A stretch of DNA of 64,000 nucleotides from Pseudobutyrivibrio xylanivorans (GTDB lineage Bacteria > Bacillota > Clostridia > Lachnospirales > Lachnospiraceae): assembly GCF_008935055.1 (NCBI RefSeq), contig NZ_CP043028.1:2758501-2822500 (forward strand). The letters are read 5' to 3'. Positions 1 to 9,871 of this stretch are shown piece after piece. The translations under genes were made by a program, and so were the position numbers. The notes beneath the pieces were generated by a model that did no database searches, was not told the origin of the DNA, and was given only the letters and a program-made list of their open reading frames with translations. The stretch's first letter is position 1. Each line of letters starts with the position of its first letter.

Positions 1-847
1 CCATTAGCCCTAAATTCGAAAAGCCATGTAATGATATATTAGACATATCAGATTTACAGAGCTCTTTAAAATAATTGATCAGTTCCTGCTCCTCTTCCCT
101 TGAGACTTTCAAAAGGTCTACGATGATAATTCCTGAAATAGAACGAAGCCTTAGCTGAGATGCAAGCTCAGTCAAAGCCTGCTTATTCGTTTCCATTGGA
201 TTACTCTTGCCACCGCTTTTGGCAGAGTTTACATCGATAATTGTCATGGCCTCTGTTGGTTCTATGATAATATTACCGCCATTTTTAAGATGGACAATTT
301 TTGAGGTGATATTATCGATAAGCTTAGTGATGTCGTAAAGCTGCCAAAGAGAATATGTAACATCAGAGTACTCTCTAACATTTAAATCTTTACCAATGAT
401 TTCTGGTAAATCAGACACTATTTCGCATTCAATGTCTGCATAATTGTTTATAAAGAAATCTATGAAATTTCCATTTATTTTCGCGTTATCAACCGCCTCA
501 ATAAACTTGCAGGAATAAGGCTTTGTTCCTTTCCTGTCCTGAGTTATCTCAACCCAAAACTTGTCAGCCTGGCAAACCTTTTTCTTTTCAGAATGGCGTT
601 CCAGGAAATATTCTGGCTTTAGCTTTCGATTTTCTATAAAGCCTTTATCTCCTGTAGAAAGCTTTAGAATACATGCGTCAATGTCATTTAAAACTTTCTC
701 TACGGAAGCCACGCACACAGTGCCGATTTTACTAATATCAAGATTAATTACATCTAAAGGTTTATCTTTTTCATCAAAAGAAACAAGGAGCCGAAGCTCC
801 TTATCCTGATATATTCCTTTTGTAATTACGCATTTCTTAATGCTCAT
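1..847 (-). CDS. rng: Ribonuclease E/G family protein (partial, 3' end off the window)
   Basis: Only the first 282 residues are present, because the gene runs off the left edge. RNase E/G enzymes are endonucleases that cut single-stranded A/U-rich RNA during rRNA and mRNA processing. Residues about 36-120 look like the family's S1-type RNA-binding region (GTVCVASVEKVLNDIDACIL, then KGFIE). Further on are the catalytic-domain signatures EAMTIIDVNS and SGIIIVDLLKV, which carry the two Mg-binding aspartates. The start is the ATG at 847, which overlaps the preceding gene by 11 bases, so the two are probably translationally coupled. Next to the TIGR03960/TIGR03936 pair, this matches a common Firmicutes arrangement that usually continues into rplU-rpmA (known of the family, not visible here). 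Confidence 0.9.
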   Translation of the reverse strand, partial: MSIKKCVITKGIYQDKELRLLVSFDEKDKPLDVINLDISKIGTVCVASVEKVLNDIDACILKLSTGDKGFIENRKLKPEYFLERHSEKKKVCQADKFWVEITQDRKGTKPYSCKFIEAVDNAKINGNFIDFFINNYADIECEIVSDLPEIIGKDLNVREYSDVTYSLWQLYDITKLIDNITSKIVHLKNGGNIIIEPTEAMTIIDVNSAKSGGKSNPMETNKQALTELASQLRLRSISGIIIVDLLKVSREEEQELINYFKELCKSDMSNISLHGFSNLGLM

Positions 848-1553
848 CACCGATATCTCCTAGTGAAATAAGGCTGTCTGGTTCGCCTGTAAACATGTCG
901 ATTCGCTGAATATCAAGTGATAAATCATCAAATTCTGGCAAACCTATAAACTCATGAAAGGCTTTAATTACAAGTTCAGGCTTAATATTGTCAGTGCTTC
1001 CACTTGAAAGAAGAAGGTCATAAATTGGAACACCATCAACAATCTCAAGATTAAAACGATAGATGAGTGGTTTTAAATCAAGCTCTCGCTCACCCTTCTT
1101 AGTCTTTTTTACAATATTTATTTCATGAGCTTCATCAAAAAATTTCACTTTCAAATCAGCAATATTATCAATATAACATGCATCATCATTAGTGTCTTTG
1201 TAGGTTACAACGTAGCTTGCAGCTGTAACTGCGGACATACATTTTTCTGCATCATCAGGAAGATATTTGAAGCTGGTGATAGCAAGGCCTTCCACCATAT
1301 TTTCATTGAGTCGAGAAAGACCATCAACCGAAGCAACTTCGGACTTTAAATCAATGTCCATATACTCTCCCACTGAAGTAAGTCCTACACCAAGTGGAGA
1401 TGCAAATGACATTATCTGGTGAGGGTTAAATCCCTCAGAATAACGAATAGGAAGTTCTGAACGTTTTACAGCCTTCTGGAAGAAACGCATTAAATCCAAA
1501 TGACCTACATATCTCATAATTCCTGTTTTTTCAAATTTAACTCTAACGCGCAT
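837..1553 (-). CDS. TIGR03936 family radical SAM-associated protein (DUF2344)
   Basis: A 238-residue protein of the DUF2344/TIGR03936 type, recognised by its N-terminal KTGIMRYVGHLDLMRFFQKA and the following YSEGFNPHQIMSFASPLGVG. The molecular function is not established. In many bacteria it is fused to the C-terminus of the radical SAM protein encoded just upstream here, so the two probably work together. A longer frame starts at 1595, but the ATG at 1553 gives the family's usual N-terminus and an 11-base overlap with the upstream gene. The downstream RNase E/G start also overlaps its end, so all three are tightly coupled. A role in RNA modification or maturation is an inference from context only. 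Confidence 0.85.
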   Translation of the reverse strand: MRVRVKFEKTGIMRYVGHLDLMRFFQKAVKRSELPIRYSEGFNPHQIMSFASPLGVGLTSVGEYMDIDLKSEVASVDGLSRLNENMVEGLAITSFKYLPDDAEKCMSAVTAASYVVTYKDTNDDACYIDNIADLKVKFFDEAHEINIVKKTKKGERELDLKPLIYRFNLEIVDGVPIYDLLLSSGSTDNIKPELVIKAFHEFIGLPEFDDLSLDIQRIDMFTGEPDSLISLGDIGDEH

Positions 1554-3411
1554 TATGACATACCCCCGATCCGATAATTCCAGCACCGCAACCATTGCAA
1601 TTCATTTTACAGTTAGGAGTAACCTTTGCGTTCATGGCATTATTCCATTCTCTCTTAAGGAAATCCTTTGTTACATGGCAATTAATAAAATCCCATGGAA
1701 GAATTTCATCTAAGTCACGTTGACGGTATGCATAAAAATCGATAGAAATATTATTCTTTTCAAAAGCAGCAAGCCATTTGTCGAAATCAAAGAAATCACC
1801 CCAGGCATCAAAGAAACAACCATTTTTGTATGCGTCTAAAATTGCTGGGCAAAGTCTACGGTCACCACGAGCAAAAACGCCCTCAAGTACAGTGACATCT
1901 GAGTGGTGCCAATTATATTTCAAAGACTTCTGATTAAGCTGAGCTTTCATCTCATCATTAACAACCTTTGCACGGCGAAGATACTCTCCTGCTTCATACA
2001 TTGGAGCCCACTGGAAAGGTGTAAATGGCTTTGGTACAAAGAATGAAGTAGAAATTGTAATCTGGCAACGGCCCTGACGCTGCTCTTTTGGAACAGTATC
2101 ATAGTAAGCTGCAGCGATATCATTAGCAAGGCGTGGAATGGCCTGCATATCTTCATCGGTCTCTGATGGAAGTCCAAGCATAAAGTAAAGCTTTACTTTA
2201 TTCCAGCCGCCTTTAAATGCAAGTGTAGCGCCACCAATAATATCCTCAACTGTAAGACCTTTATTAATAACATTTCTCATGCGCTGAGAACCTGCCTCAG
2301 GCGCGAAGGTAATGCTTGACTTTCTAACGTCCTGAACCTTAGACATAACATCAAGAGAAAATGCGTCAATTCGTAAAGACGGTAATGAAACATTAACGCC
2401 CTCAGATAAGCAATCGTCAATGAGGAAATCCATAAGCTCACCCAAAGCATGATAATCAGATGAGGAAAGTGAACTAAGCGAAATCTCCTCATGACCTGTG
2501 GATGCAAGAAGCTCCTTTGCCTGCTCCTTTAATATATCAACAGACTTCTCACGATTAGGTCTGTAAATCATACCAGCCTGACAGAAACGACATCCTCTAA
2601 TGCAACCACGCTGAATCTCAAGGACAACTCTGTCCTGAATAGCGCGAACAAATGGAATAAGCATCTTTGTCGGATAGCTTGATGAATCCATATCCTTTAC
2701 GACCTGACGTTCAATTACAGCAGGAACATCGTCATAAATAGGCTTAAAGCTTTCGATTGTGCTATCAGATTCCTTATAAGTAACTTCATAAAGCGAAGGT
2801 ACATAAATACCAGGAATCTTTGACGCTGCACGTAAAAATGCAGCCCTGTCAAAACCGGCCTTCTTATGTTCCTTGTAAAGCTCTAAAAGCTTTGGATAGC
2901 TTGTTTCACCTTCACCAACATAAACTAAATCAACAAAGTCAGCAATTGGCTCAGGATTTGTAGCACAAGGTCCGCCTACAATAACAATCGGGTCATCATT
3001 TTTGCGCTCAGCAGTAAGTAATGAAACCTGGGCCAAGTCAAGAATCTGAAGGATATTGGTGTAGCACATTTCATACTGAAGTGTCATACCAATGAAATCG
3101 AAATCCCTGATTGCATCCTGTGATTCCAACGCAAAAAGAGGTATATTCCTCTCCTTCATCAGATTATGTAAATCTGGCCATGGCGAATATACCCTTTCAC
3201 AATATGTATCCTCACGTTTGTTAAGCATATCATAAAGAATTGCTATTCCAAGGTGAGACATACCTACCTCGTAGACATCAGGAAAGCACATGGCAAATCT
3301 GATGTCCACATCAGCAGGATTCTTTTTAACACTATTAAATTCGTTGCCGATATAACGTGCAGGCTTGTCAATCTGCATCAAAATATCGTCAGATAAAGCT
3401 AATTTCTTCAT
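1543..3411 (-). CDS. TIGR03960 family radical SAM protein with B12-binding-like domain
   Basis: A 622-residue protein of the TIGR03960 family. The N-terminal third resembles a cobalamin-binding Rossmann domain (FAMCFPDVYEVGMSHLG, IVIVGGPCATNPEP). The radical SAM core carries the CxxxCxxC motif in RGCIRGCRFCQAGMIYRP near residue 270, which binds the 4Fe-4S cluster. The C-terminus ends in a cysteine cluster (NCKMNCNGCGAGIIGSGVC) that could hold a second metal site. The substrate is unknown. The gene starts 9 bases after the hisIE stop, with a TAGGA ribosome site overlapping that junction, so transcription may continue from the his operon. It is translationally coupled to the DUF2344 gene. Confidence 0.88.
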   Translation of the reverse strand: MKKLALSDDILMQIDKPARYIGNEFNSVKKNPADVDIRFAMCFPDVYEVGMSHLGIAILYDMLNKREDTYCERVYSPWPDLHNLMKERNIPLFALESQDAIRDFDFIGMTLQYEMCYTNILQILDLAQVSLLTAERKNDDPIVIVGGPCATNPEPIADFVDLVYVGEGETSYPKLLELYKEHKKAGFDRAAFLRAASKIPGIYVPSLYEVTYKESDSTIESFKPIYDDVPAVIERQVVKDMDSSSYPTKMLIPFVRAIQDRVVLEIQRGCIRGCRFCQAGMIYRPNREKSVDILKEQAKELLASTGHEEISLSSLSSSDYHALGELMDFLIDDCLSEGVNVSLPSLRIDAFSLDVMSKVQDVRKSSITFAPEAGSQRMRNVINKGLTVEDIIGGATLAFKGGWNKVKLYFMLGLPSETDEDMQAIPRLANDIAAAYYDTVPKEQRQGRCQITISTSFFVPKPFTPFQWAPMYEAGEYLRRAKVVNDEMKAQLNQKSLKYNWHHSDVTVLEGVFARGDRRLCPAILDAYKNGCFFDAWGDFFDFDKWLAAFEKNNISIDFYAYRQRDLDEILPWDFINCHVTKDFLKREWNNAMNAKVTPNCKMNCNGCGAGIIGSGVCHNAR

Positions 3412-3420
3412 TTAATAATC

Positions 3421-4701
3421 CTATCGTTGAGCCAGCTCAGAAGTTATATCTTCCCAAGTAACTCCTTTTTCAACCATAAGAACCATCATATGATACAGGA
3501 AATCTGAAATCTCATATTTGGTTTCTTCTGAGTCAGGATTCTTAGCGGCGATAACAATTTCTGTTGCTTCTTCTCCAACCTTTTTAAGGATTTTGTCCAA
3601 GCCCTTATCAAAAAGATAATTGGTGTAAGAACCTTCCTTTGGATGTTGCTTGCGGTCTTCAATAACAGCATACACATCCTCAAATACCTTAAGAGGGTTG
3701 CGCTCAATATACTCCTTTTTAACTATCTCATTGAAGAAGCAGCTTGGCGCACCAGTGTGACATGCTACTCCAACTTGAGAAACTTTCGCCAAAATAGTAT
3801 CAAAATCACAGTCAGCAGTCAATGACTTAACAAACTGGAAGTGACCGCTAGTCTCTCCTTTAACCCAAAGCTGCTTTCTTGAACGAGAAAAATAGGTCAT
3901 CTTACCAGTACGAATAGTGGTGTTGAATGACTCTTCGTTCATGTAGGCAAGCATAAGAACTTCTCCAGTCTGGAAATCCTGTACAACAGTTGGAACAAGT
4001 CCATGTGAATTTGGCTTTAAGTCTGCCCACGCAAGCTTTGGCTCGAAGTTGTCCATCTTGATTCCATCATCAGATAAATCACTTTTCATCTGCATGATAT
4101 TAAAATTGGTATCGTTGATAAACTGACCCGAAATACCTCTAATCTTCTCTGATTTTAAGATTTTAGAAATATAATCAAAATCGTAATCATCTACCTGGAG
4201 AATGTATGGAATATTACTGATATTCTCAAGACCTTCAAGTAAAGTCTTATTCATGATTAAAAGTTCATGAATATTATCCTGTAGGAAATCCTTTGTCTTA
4301 AAAAGAAAGTCGACAGTTGCCAGACTAACAAGCATCTTTTCTGCTCCAAATCTTGCACTTGCTTCCTTAATGAGATCGATAGTCTCTGGCTTTGAACCAT
4401 TTAAAATAACCTCAACGCATCCAGCGTAAAGAAGCTTTTTAACATCCTCAAGACGCTTAATATTTCCACCGCCAGCTGTCTTAACCTGAATATTTCTATT
4501 AATCTCGCGAATAGCTAAAATATTCTTTTCGTGTTCTTCATCATCAGTAGATAAATCATAACAAATAATTTTGTCGATGCCACTGTCATCATAGACGGAG
4601 GCAAGTTCTAAAACGTCCTGCTTGTCCTCTAATTCAGTAGGACTTTTAACTGCCATTCCATCCTTAATATAAATGGTGGCAACTATATTTTTGTGCTCCA
4701 T
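3421..4701 (-). CDS. hisIE: Histidine biosynthesis HisIE with an N-terminal HisA/HisF-like domain
   Basis: A 426-residue, three-part protein. Residues about 224-325 are phosphoribosyl-AMP cyclohydrolase HisI, with [18 protein letters not shown] and the cysteine motif [11 protein letters not shown]. Residues about 338-426 are phosphoribosyl-ATP pyrophosphatase HisE, with [16 protein letters not shown]. Together they catalyse steps 2 and 3 of histidine synthesis. Residues 1 to about 205 resemble part of a HisA/HisF TIM barrel (for example [20 protein letters not shown] and GCVEVILNG), but I do not see a complete set of catalytic aspartates, so this part may be structural or degenerate. An ordinary HisIE is about 200 residues, so the protein is roughly twice the usual length. 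It is the last his gene of the operon. Confidence 0.93.
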   Translation of the reverse strand: MEHKNIVATIYIKDGMAVKSPTELEDKQDVLELASVYDDSGIDKIICYDLSTDDEEHEKNILAIREINRNIQVKTAGGGNIKRLEDVKKLLYAGCVEVILNGSKPETIDLIKEASARFGAEKMLVSLATVDFLFKTKDFLQDNIHELLIMNKTLLEGLENISNIPYILQVDDYDFDYISKILKSEKIRGISGQFINDTNFNIMQMKSDLSDDGIKMDNFEPKLAWADLKPNSHGLVPTVVQDFQTGEVLMLAYMNEESFNTTIRTGKMTYFSRSRKQLWVKGETSGHFQFVKSLTADCDFDTILAKVSQVGVACHTGAPSCFFNEIVKKEYIERNPLKVFEDVYAVIEDRKQHPKEGSYTNYLFDKGLDKILKKVGEEATEIVIAAKNPDSEETKYEISDFLYHMMVLMVEKGVTWEDITSELAQR

Positions 4702-4719
4702 AAACTCCTGCTCCTTTAG

Positions 4720-5316
4720 TTAAATTGATCCCTTTGTGCTCATGGTAGAATCTCTAAGTCTCGGATCAATAGTAGTGGCTTCATCCAAAGCCTTTGCGAA
4801 TGCCTTAAACATCGCCTCGCACATGTGATGAGAATTTCCTGGTGTTAGAACTTTGATATGTAAATTCATTCCTGTGGAATAAGAAATTGCATAGAAAAAT
4901 TCTTTAACCATTTCTGTATCCATGTAACCTATTTTTTCAGTTGGAAAATCTGCTTCAAAGGAAAGATATGGACGATTGCATAAATCAACAGCAACCAATA
5001 CCAGGGTCTCATCCATTGGAAGAATGCAACTTCCATAACGCTTGATTCCAAGCTTGCCTCCACAAGCTTTTTTGATTGCATTACCAAGGACTATTCCGGT
5101 ATCTTCTATTGTGTGATGACAGTCTACCTGAAGGTCCCCCTTTATAGATGCTGACATATCAAAGAGACCATGTCTTGTAAATGCCTCAAGCATATGATCG
5201 AAAAAACCGATTCCAGAATTAACCTGACATTCACCGGTTCCATCGATAGAAAAGTCGATTGTGATGTCTGTTTCTTTTGTTTTTCTTGCAACTTTTGCTC
5301 TGCGTTCTTCTATCAT
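4720..5316 (-). CDS. hisB: Imidazoleglycerol-phosphate dehydratase
   Basis: A 198-residue monofunctional HisB that dehydrates imidazole glycerol phosphate (step 6 of histidine synthesis) in the cytoplasm. Metal-binding histidine motifs are clear: GFFDHMLEAFTRHG near residue 37, DCHHTIEDTGIVLGNAI near 69 and NSHHMCEAMFKAFAKAL near 160. The length is normal for the family, and there is no N-terminal histidinol-phosphatase domain. It lies 18 bases upstream of hisIE and about 100 bases after hisD. That gap contains a possible internal promoter, so hisB-hisIE might also be expressed separately. Confidence 0.96.
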   Translation of the reverse strand: MIEERRAKVARKTKETDITIDFSIDGTGECQVNSGIGFFDHMLEAFTRHGLFDMSASIKGDLQVDCHHTIEDTGIVLGNAIKKACGGKLGIKRYGSCILPMDETLVLVAVDLCNRPYLSFEADFPTEKIGYMDTEMVKEFFYAISYSTGMNLHIKVLTPGNSHHMCEAMFKAFAKALDEATTIDPRLRDSTMSTKGSI

Positions 5317-5352
5317 TTTTCCCGCCCAAAAATAATTTTTTATTCAGCTATA

Positions 5353-5381
5353 ATTATACTAATATTCCTGCCCATTTTAAA
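5353..5381 (-). promoter_or_regulatory. Possible internal promoter for hisB-hisIE
   Basis: The 101-base gap between hisD and hisB contains TTTAAA (5376-5381) and TATAAT (5353-5358) spaced by 17 bases on the minus strand, about 30 bases upstream of the hisB start. The -10 is perfect, but the -35 matches the consensus at only four of six positions. The surrounding DNA is A+T-rich, so chance is a real possibility. Confidence 0.4.
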
Positions 5382-5417
5382 GAGAATGTCGATATACAAA
5401 ATAGACAGTATTGTCAT

Positions 5418-6710
5418 TTAAACTTCTTCAAATCTGACCTTAATTGAGTTTGCATGAGCAGTCAACTGCTCGTTATTTGCAAATTTAACAATGTCTGGAT
5501 AAACAGCCTCCAGTGCTTCCTTTGAGTAAGAAATTATGCTTGATTTTTTAATAAAATCATCCACAGAAAGTGGTGAGAAAAATCTTGCTGTTCCATTAGT
5601 TGGAAGCACGTGATTAGGTCCAGCAAAATAATCTCCAAGTGGCTCTGAAGAATATTGTCCCAGGAACATCGCACCAGCATTTTTTACATAAGTCATTGTC
5701 TCAAATGGATTGGCTGTGACAATTTCTAAATGCTCGGATGCAATAGCATTAACACAGTCAATTGCATCCTTCATACTGTCAGCAACAAGCAGATATCCAA
5801 AATTATCAAGTGATTTTTGGATGATATCTTGTCGTGAAAGTATCTTAACAAATCGTTCTATTTCCTTTTCGACTTCATCAGCAAGCTTCTCTGACGTGGT
5901 AACAAGAATTGCAGAAGCAAGCTCGTCATGTTCAGCCTGTGATAATAAATCTGCAGCCACATAAGTCGGGTTTGCAGTTTCATCAGCAAGCACAAGAATC
6001 TCTGAAGGACCAGCGATTGAATCAATTGAAACGTATCCAAAAACTGCTTTTTTTGCAAGGGCAACAAATATGTTTCCAGGACCTACGATTTTATCAACCT
6101 TTGCTATGGATTTTGTTCCAAAAGCAAGTGCTGCTATAGCTTGTGCACCGCCACATTTGTATATAATATCTACTCCTGCTTCATTTGCCGCAACCAATGT
6201 ACTAGGATTTACTTTTCCTTCTTTATTGCAAGGAGTACACATATAGATACATTCTACACCAGCAACCTTAGCAGGCATTACGTTCATTAGAACTGATGAA
6301 GGATATACTGCTTTACCGCCTGGAACATATACGCCTACCTTTGCTAAGGGGCTAATTTTTTGTCCAAGAATAATTCCTTCCTCTGAAGTAAACCAGCTGT
6401 TTTGCTTTTGCTTACTATGATAGCTTTCGATATTTACAAGAGCTTTTCTTATAACTTCTACAAGCTCCTGTGGTACTAAAGAATAAGCTTCCTCTATTTC
6501 CTCTTTTGAAACTACGATATTACTTTCATTAATATCAGCTCCATCGAATTGCTTCGTATATGCGAATATTGCTTCATCACCTTTTTCTCTTACCGTATTT
6601 ACGATATTGGTTACAGTAGCTTCATATTCTGTGTACTGATTAGGGCTTCTCTTCAATAGAGATTCCAAAATGTTATCAATTGTATCTGCTGTAAGCTTAA
6701 GCTTTTTCAT
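5418..6710 (-). CDS. hisD: Histidinol dehydrogenase
   Basis: A 430-residue HisD, a zinc-dependent NAD enzyme that carries out the last two oxidations, from L-histidinol to L-histidine. Family signatures include [19 protein letters not shown], the nucleotide-site region [17 protein letters not shown], the catalytic and zinc-ligand segment [13 protein letters not shown] and, near the C-terminus, [20 protein letters not shown]. The length matches typical HisD. The ATG at 6710 overlaps the end of hisG by 14 bases, indicating translational coupling within the operon. Confidence 0.97.
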   Translation of the reverse strand: MKKLKLTADTIDNILESLLKRSPNQYTEYEATVTNIVNTVREKGDEAIFAYTKQFDGADINESNIVVSKEEIEEAYSLVPQELVEVIRKALVNIESYHSKQKQNSWFTSEEGIILGQKISPLAKVGVYVPGGKAVYPSSVLMNVMPAKVAGVECIYMCTPCNKEGKVNPSTLVAANEAGVDIIYKCGGAQAIAALAFGTKSIAKVDKIVGPGNIFVALAKKAVFGYVSIDSIAGPSEILVLADETANPTYVAADLLSQAEHDELASAILVTTSEKLADEVEKEIERFVKILSRQDIIQKSLDNFGYLLVADSMKDAIDCVNAIASEHLEIVTANPFETMTYVKNAGAMFLGQYSSEPLGDYFAGPNHVLPTNGTARFFSPLSVDDFIKKSSIISYSKEALEAVYPDIVKFANNEQLTAHANSIKVRFEEV

Positions 6711-7353
6711 TTTCTAATGCTCCCTTTAGCTTTTCAATTAAAGCTGTAATCCTTTCGTATTCCATTTTCATTGAAACCTGATTAACAACCATTCTGGCTG
6801 ATAATGGGCAAACCTCTTCCAATACCACAAGGCCATTTTCTCTAAGGGTAGAGCCTGTTTCAACAATATCTACTATCACCTCTGAAAGGCCTACAATTGG
6901 CGCCAGCTCTATTGAACCATTGAGTTTAATGATTTCAACGGTCTGATTCTTTTTGTTATAAAAATAATCTTTTGCAATGCGAGGATATTTGCTGGCTACT
7001 CTTATAAGCTCATGATGTTTTAGAAGTTCAGAAGCTTCTGCTGGACCACAGACACACATTCTGCATTTTCCAAAGCCAAGGTCCAAAACCTCATAAATAT
7101 TACGGTTCTCTTCAAGGATTGTGTCCTCGCCTACAACACCGATATCGGCCGCTCCGTATTCCACGTAAGTTGGAACATCCGGGCCTTTTGCAAGGAAGAA
7201 TTTTAGTTTCAATTCCTCGTTTGTGAAGATAAGTTTTCTTGTATCGGGATCCTTCATTTCTTCACAGGTTATGCCAATGCTTTCGAATAAAGCAAGGGTT
7301 TGTTTAGCAAGACGCCCTTTTCCAAGGGCGAAGGTTAAGTATCTATCACTCAT
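6697..7353 (-). CDS. hisG: ATP phosphoribosyltransferase, short form catalytic subunit
   Basis: A 218-residue HisG that condenses ATP with PRPP, the committed step of histidine synthesis. The N-terminus [20 protein letters not shown] and the segment [20 protein letters not shown] are typical. The protein lacks the C-terminal ACT-like regulatory domain of long-form HisG, so it should need HisZ, which is encoded immediately upstream with a 4-base overlap. Histidine feedback inhibition would be expected to act through the HisG-HisZ octamer (known for short forms). Confidence 0.96.
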   Translation of the reverse strand: MSDRYLTFALGKGRLAKQTLALFESIGITCEEMKDPDTRKLIFTNEELKLKFFLAKGPDVPTYVEYGAADIGVVGEDTILEENRNIYEVLDLGFGKCRMCVCGPAEASELLKHHELIRVASKYPRIAKDYFYNKKNQTVEIIKLNGSIELAPIVGLSEVIVDIVETGSTLRENGLVVLEEVCPLSARMVVNQVSMKMEYERITALIEKLKGALENEKA

Positions 7354-8339
7354 GACTGTCTCTCCAATGCTAACATCAACTGGTCAACGGTAATTGCAAA
7401 TCCTATAGCTGGGGAATCCTTACCAAAATGGCTCAGAAGTGAATCATATCTTCCTCCCTTTACAAGTGGTTCGCCAACTCCATAGGAATATCCTGTAAAG
7501 ATAATTCCGGTATAATATTTATACTCAGAAATCATTCCAAGCTCAAAGGAAATGAAATCCATAACTTTGTTTTTATTCAATAGTTCATAAAGCTTAGTTA
7601 AATACTCAAGTGCATCGTAAACCTTTTTATATTTTTTAGCTTTTTCCAAATAGCTTTTCCATTCACTTGGAGAATTTAAAATCTTACCTGTTAAATCAAA
7701 TAAATCAATCAGGCTATGACCTACGCCCTCAGACTCCAAAAGCTCCTTTGCACCAAAGAAGTTCTTGTTTGAAATCAGATTAATTAGCTGTTCTTCCTTG
7801 TCCTCGGAAAGATTTGCTGCATCTATAAGACCACGCACAACATCAACATGTCCTACCCCAATTTCAAATTCCTTGAGACCAAGATACTTAAGAGCCGTTA
7901 CAACTATAGTAAGTATCTCTGCATCTGCATCAACTGAGCTGTCACCGATAAACTCACAGCCAGCCTGCGTACTTTCCTTCAATCGACCCTGAAGGCTATG
8001 ATAATTGATAAATACATTGCCCTCATAAGAAAGTTTTACAGGCTCTTCTGTATCGGAAAAATACATGGCTGCAGCCCTTGCAACAGATGGGGTAATATCA
8101 GGTCTAAGAACAAGAGTATTTCCATCTCTGTCAAAGAACTTGAACATCTCATTTGATTTGCAGGAACCAACCTCTTTTGAAAATGTATCAAAATATTCGA
8201 AGGTTGGTGTTGAAATCGGAGCGTAATTATAGGATTTAAAGCATTTGCGAAGGTTGTAAAGTACATCTAAACGTCTTTCGAATTCATTGTTATAGATGTC
8301 TCGGACACCTTCAGGAGTGTGTAGCGTTAAATTTTTCAT
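7350..8339 (-). CDS. hisZ: ATP phosphoribosyltransferase regulatory subunit
   Basis: A 329-residue paralogue of histidyl-tRNA synthetase that lacks the anticodon-binding domain, as expected for HisZ. Class II synthetase remnants are visible: [20 protein letters not shown] at the N-terminus, [17 protein letters not shown] and [12 protein letters not shown] near the end. It pairs with short HisG to make an active, histidine-regulated enzyme. I place the start at the ATG at 8339, because a possible ATG at 8351 lies inside the GAGGTG ribosome site that serves 8339. It is the first gene of the his operon, about 32 bases after a strong promoter. Confidence 0.93.
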   Translation of the reverse strand: MKNLTLHTPEGVRDIYNNEFERRLDVLYNLRKCFKSYNYAPISTPTFEYFDTFSKEVGSCKSNEMFKFFDRDGNTLVLRPDITPSVARAAAMYFSDTEEPVKLSYEGNVFINYHSLQGRLKESTQAGCEFIGDSSVDADAEILTIVVTALKYLGLKEFEIGVGHVDVVRGLIDAANLSEDKEEQLINLISNKNFFGAKELLESEGVGHSLIDLFDLTGKILNSPSEWKSYLEKAKKYKKVYDALEYLTKLYELLNKNKVMDFISFELGMISEYKYYTGIIFTGYSYGVGEPLVKGGRYDSLLSHFGKDSPAIGFAITVDQLMLALERQS

Positions 8340-8378
8340 ATGACACCTCATACTTTAGTCTGCTAATGTAATAAAGTG

Positions 8379-8407
8379 ATTATAACTTAATAAAGCCACA
8401 AAGTCAA
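8379..8407 (-). promoter_or_regulatory. his operon promoter
   Basis: TTGACT (8402-8407) and TATAAT (8379-8384) are separated by exactly 17 bases on the minus strand, giving a predicted leader of about 30 bases to hisZ. The -35 box abuts the recU stop codon. There is no room for a T-box or attenuator leader, so histidine control at this point would have to act by repression or through the enzyme. Confidence 0.72.
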
Positions 8408-8409
8408 AC

Positions 8410-8952
8410 CTATGGTTGTGACTCGCGGCTTTTAAGATCAATATTAATCATATCCAAATATGGAACCAGCAGATTGGGCTTGGTTGCAAAAAAGAATTCC
8501 TCTTCCAATTCTTCTATTCGAAAACTCTTTCTTCCACCCTCTACCATTCTGTCCCAGAAAGCTTTTAGCTGTGTGTATGGCAGGTAATAATAAATGTCTC
8601 TCTCGCTGAAGAAAATTAGAATGAAAGCTAGCCCATCCTGCTTTTCCCATTGGCCCATAAAATCTATTTGATGCTGATGAATGTTGGCAAGAGGAAAGGT
8701 ATCCTTGTTGCATTCCTTTGCATCAAAACAAACGGGAATACCCTGAACAGCGCCCACATAATCGACAGTAGATTTCTGATCAAAATATGCAAGAGTAATG
8801 TGTCCCTTCTTGCTATCCATTTCTATGGGAGTAATTGGCGTAGGAATCTTTTGGATTAGTGCCAATCCATTTTCAGCATAAACATCATTGGTTTTATTTA
8901 TAAATTCTTCAAATGTGGAGCCTCGAAGACCCCTTGATTTAAAGGTAGACAT
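8410..8952 (-). CDS. recU: Holliday junction resolvase RecU
   Basis: A 180-residue RecU, the Firmicutes nuclease that resolves Holliday junctions during recombination and chromosome segregation. Family marks include RGLRGSTFEEFINKTNDVY at the N-terminus, STVDYVGAVQGIPVCFDAKE (the nuclease core with acidic residues and lysine), and LANIHQHQIDFMGQWEKQDG. The length is normal. It overlaps the pseudouridine synthase gene upstream by 14 bases. In many Firmicutes recU sits beside a penicillin-binding protein gene; here it does not. Confidence 0.95.
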   Translation of the reverse strand: MSTFKSRGLRGSTFEEFINKTNDVYAENGLALIQKIPTPITPIEMDSKKGHITLAYFDQKSTVDYVGAVQGIPVCFDAKECNKDTFPLANIHQHQIDFMGQWEKQDGLAFILIFFSERDIYYYLPYTQLKAFWDRMVEGGRKSFRIEELEEEFFFATKPNLLVPYLDMINIDLKSRESQP

Positions 8953-9871
8953 TGAACTCCTTTGGAGGCTCAGCTACAAACTTACGGCCATCTTCAAACT
9001 CAATAGAATAGGCATGAAGAAGCTGACCTCTTGCTTTTAGTTTTTTATTTATTATCGTATTTCCGTATTTATTATCGCCTAAAATAGGATGTCCAATAGA
9101 AGCCAAATGAGCTCTAATTTGGTGAGTGCGTCCTGTTATAAGATGAATTTCTAAAAGTGTAAGGTTATCACTTAGTTTCTTTAAAGGACGATAGGCAGTT
9201 TTAATTGGCTTACTTTCCTTCGTTTCTTTAGAAGAAATCGTAACCTTGTTTGTAGATTCATCCTTTGAAAGGAATCCATCAATCTCCTGCTCGTAATTAA
9301 TATCCCCAAGAACGATTGCTCTATAAAGCTTTTTACAGGTTCGTTCCTTTAATGCTTCAGAAAGATATTGGGCAGTTTTTAAATTCTTTGCAAACAATAC
9401 GATACCTGAAGTGTTTCGATCCAATCTATTGCAGACACTTGGATGAAAATGCTTAAAGCTGTCTGCTGAAAGACCATTTTTAATCAAGTAGGAAATTGCC
9501 ATCTCATTGATTGAAATATCCGATGGAGAATCCTTTTGAGATTTGATTCCAGCAGGCTTATTGATGATAATCATATCTTCATTTTCGAATACTATGTTAA
9601 TGTCAGAAGGAGCCTTTGATAATTCTACAAAAAGAGGATCTTCACATGTTGCTCCAGACATTTTTTCAAAGGTCTCATCAGAAAACCAAATCTTTACAAT
9701 ATCTCCGGCATTTAGCTTTTCAGAACCATCAGCCTTCTTGTCATTTAAAGTGATATTTTTCTTTCGAAGCATTTTGTAAATAAATGAAGTAGATGCCTCC
9801 GTTAGAACTCTCTTCAAATATTTATCAAAACGCTGGTTACTATCGCTTTCGCTTATTCTTAGTTCTTTCAT
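8939..9871 (-). CDS. RluA-family RNA pseudouridine synthase
   Basis: A 310-residue enzyme that isomerises uridine to pseudouridine in rRNA or tRNA. Residues about 12-75 form an S4 RNA-binding domain ([14 protein letters not shown]). The catalytic segment [17 protein letters not shown] carries the essential aspartate, and the family's [20 protein letters not shown] follows. This is the RluC/RluD-like subgroup, but the exact target uridine cannot be told from sequence. The start at 9871 lies 32 bases inside the end of ygiQ, an unusually long same-strand overlap. Confidence 0.93.
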   Translation of the reverse strand: MKELRISESDSNQRFDKYLKRVLTEASTSFIYKMLRKKNITLNDKKADGSEKLNAGDIVKIWFSDETFEKMSGATCEDPLFVELSKAPSDINIVFENEDMIIINKPAGIKSQKDSPSDISINEMAISYLIKNGLSADSFKHFHPSVCNRLDRNTSGIVLFAKNLKTAQYLSEALKERTCKKLYRAIVLGDINYEQEIDGFLSKDESTNKVTISSKETKESKPIKTAYRPLKKLSDNLTLLEIHLITGRTHQIRAHLASIGHPILGDNKYGNTIINKKLKARGQLLHAYSIEFEDGRKFVAEPPKEFNVYL

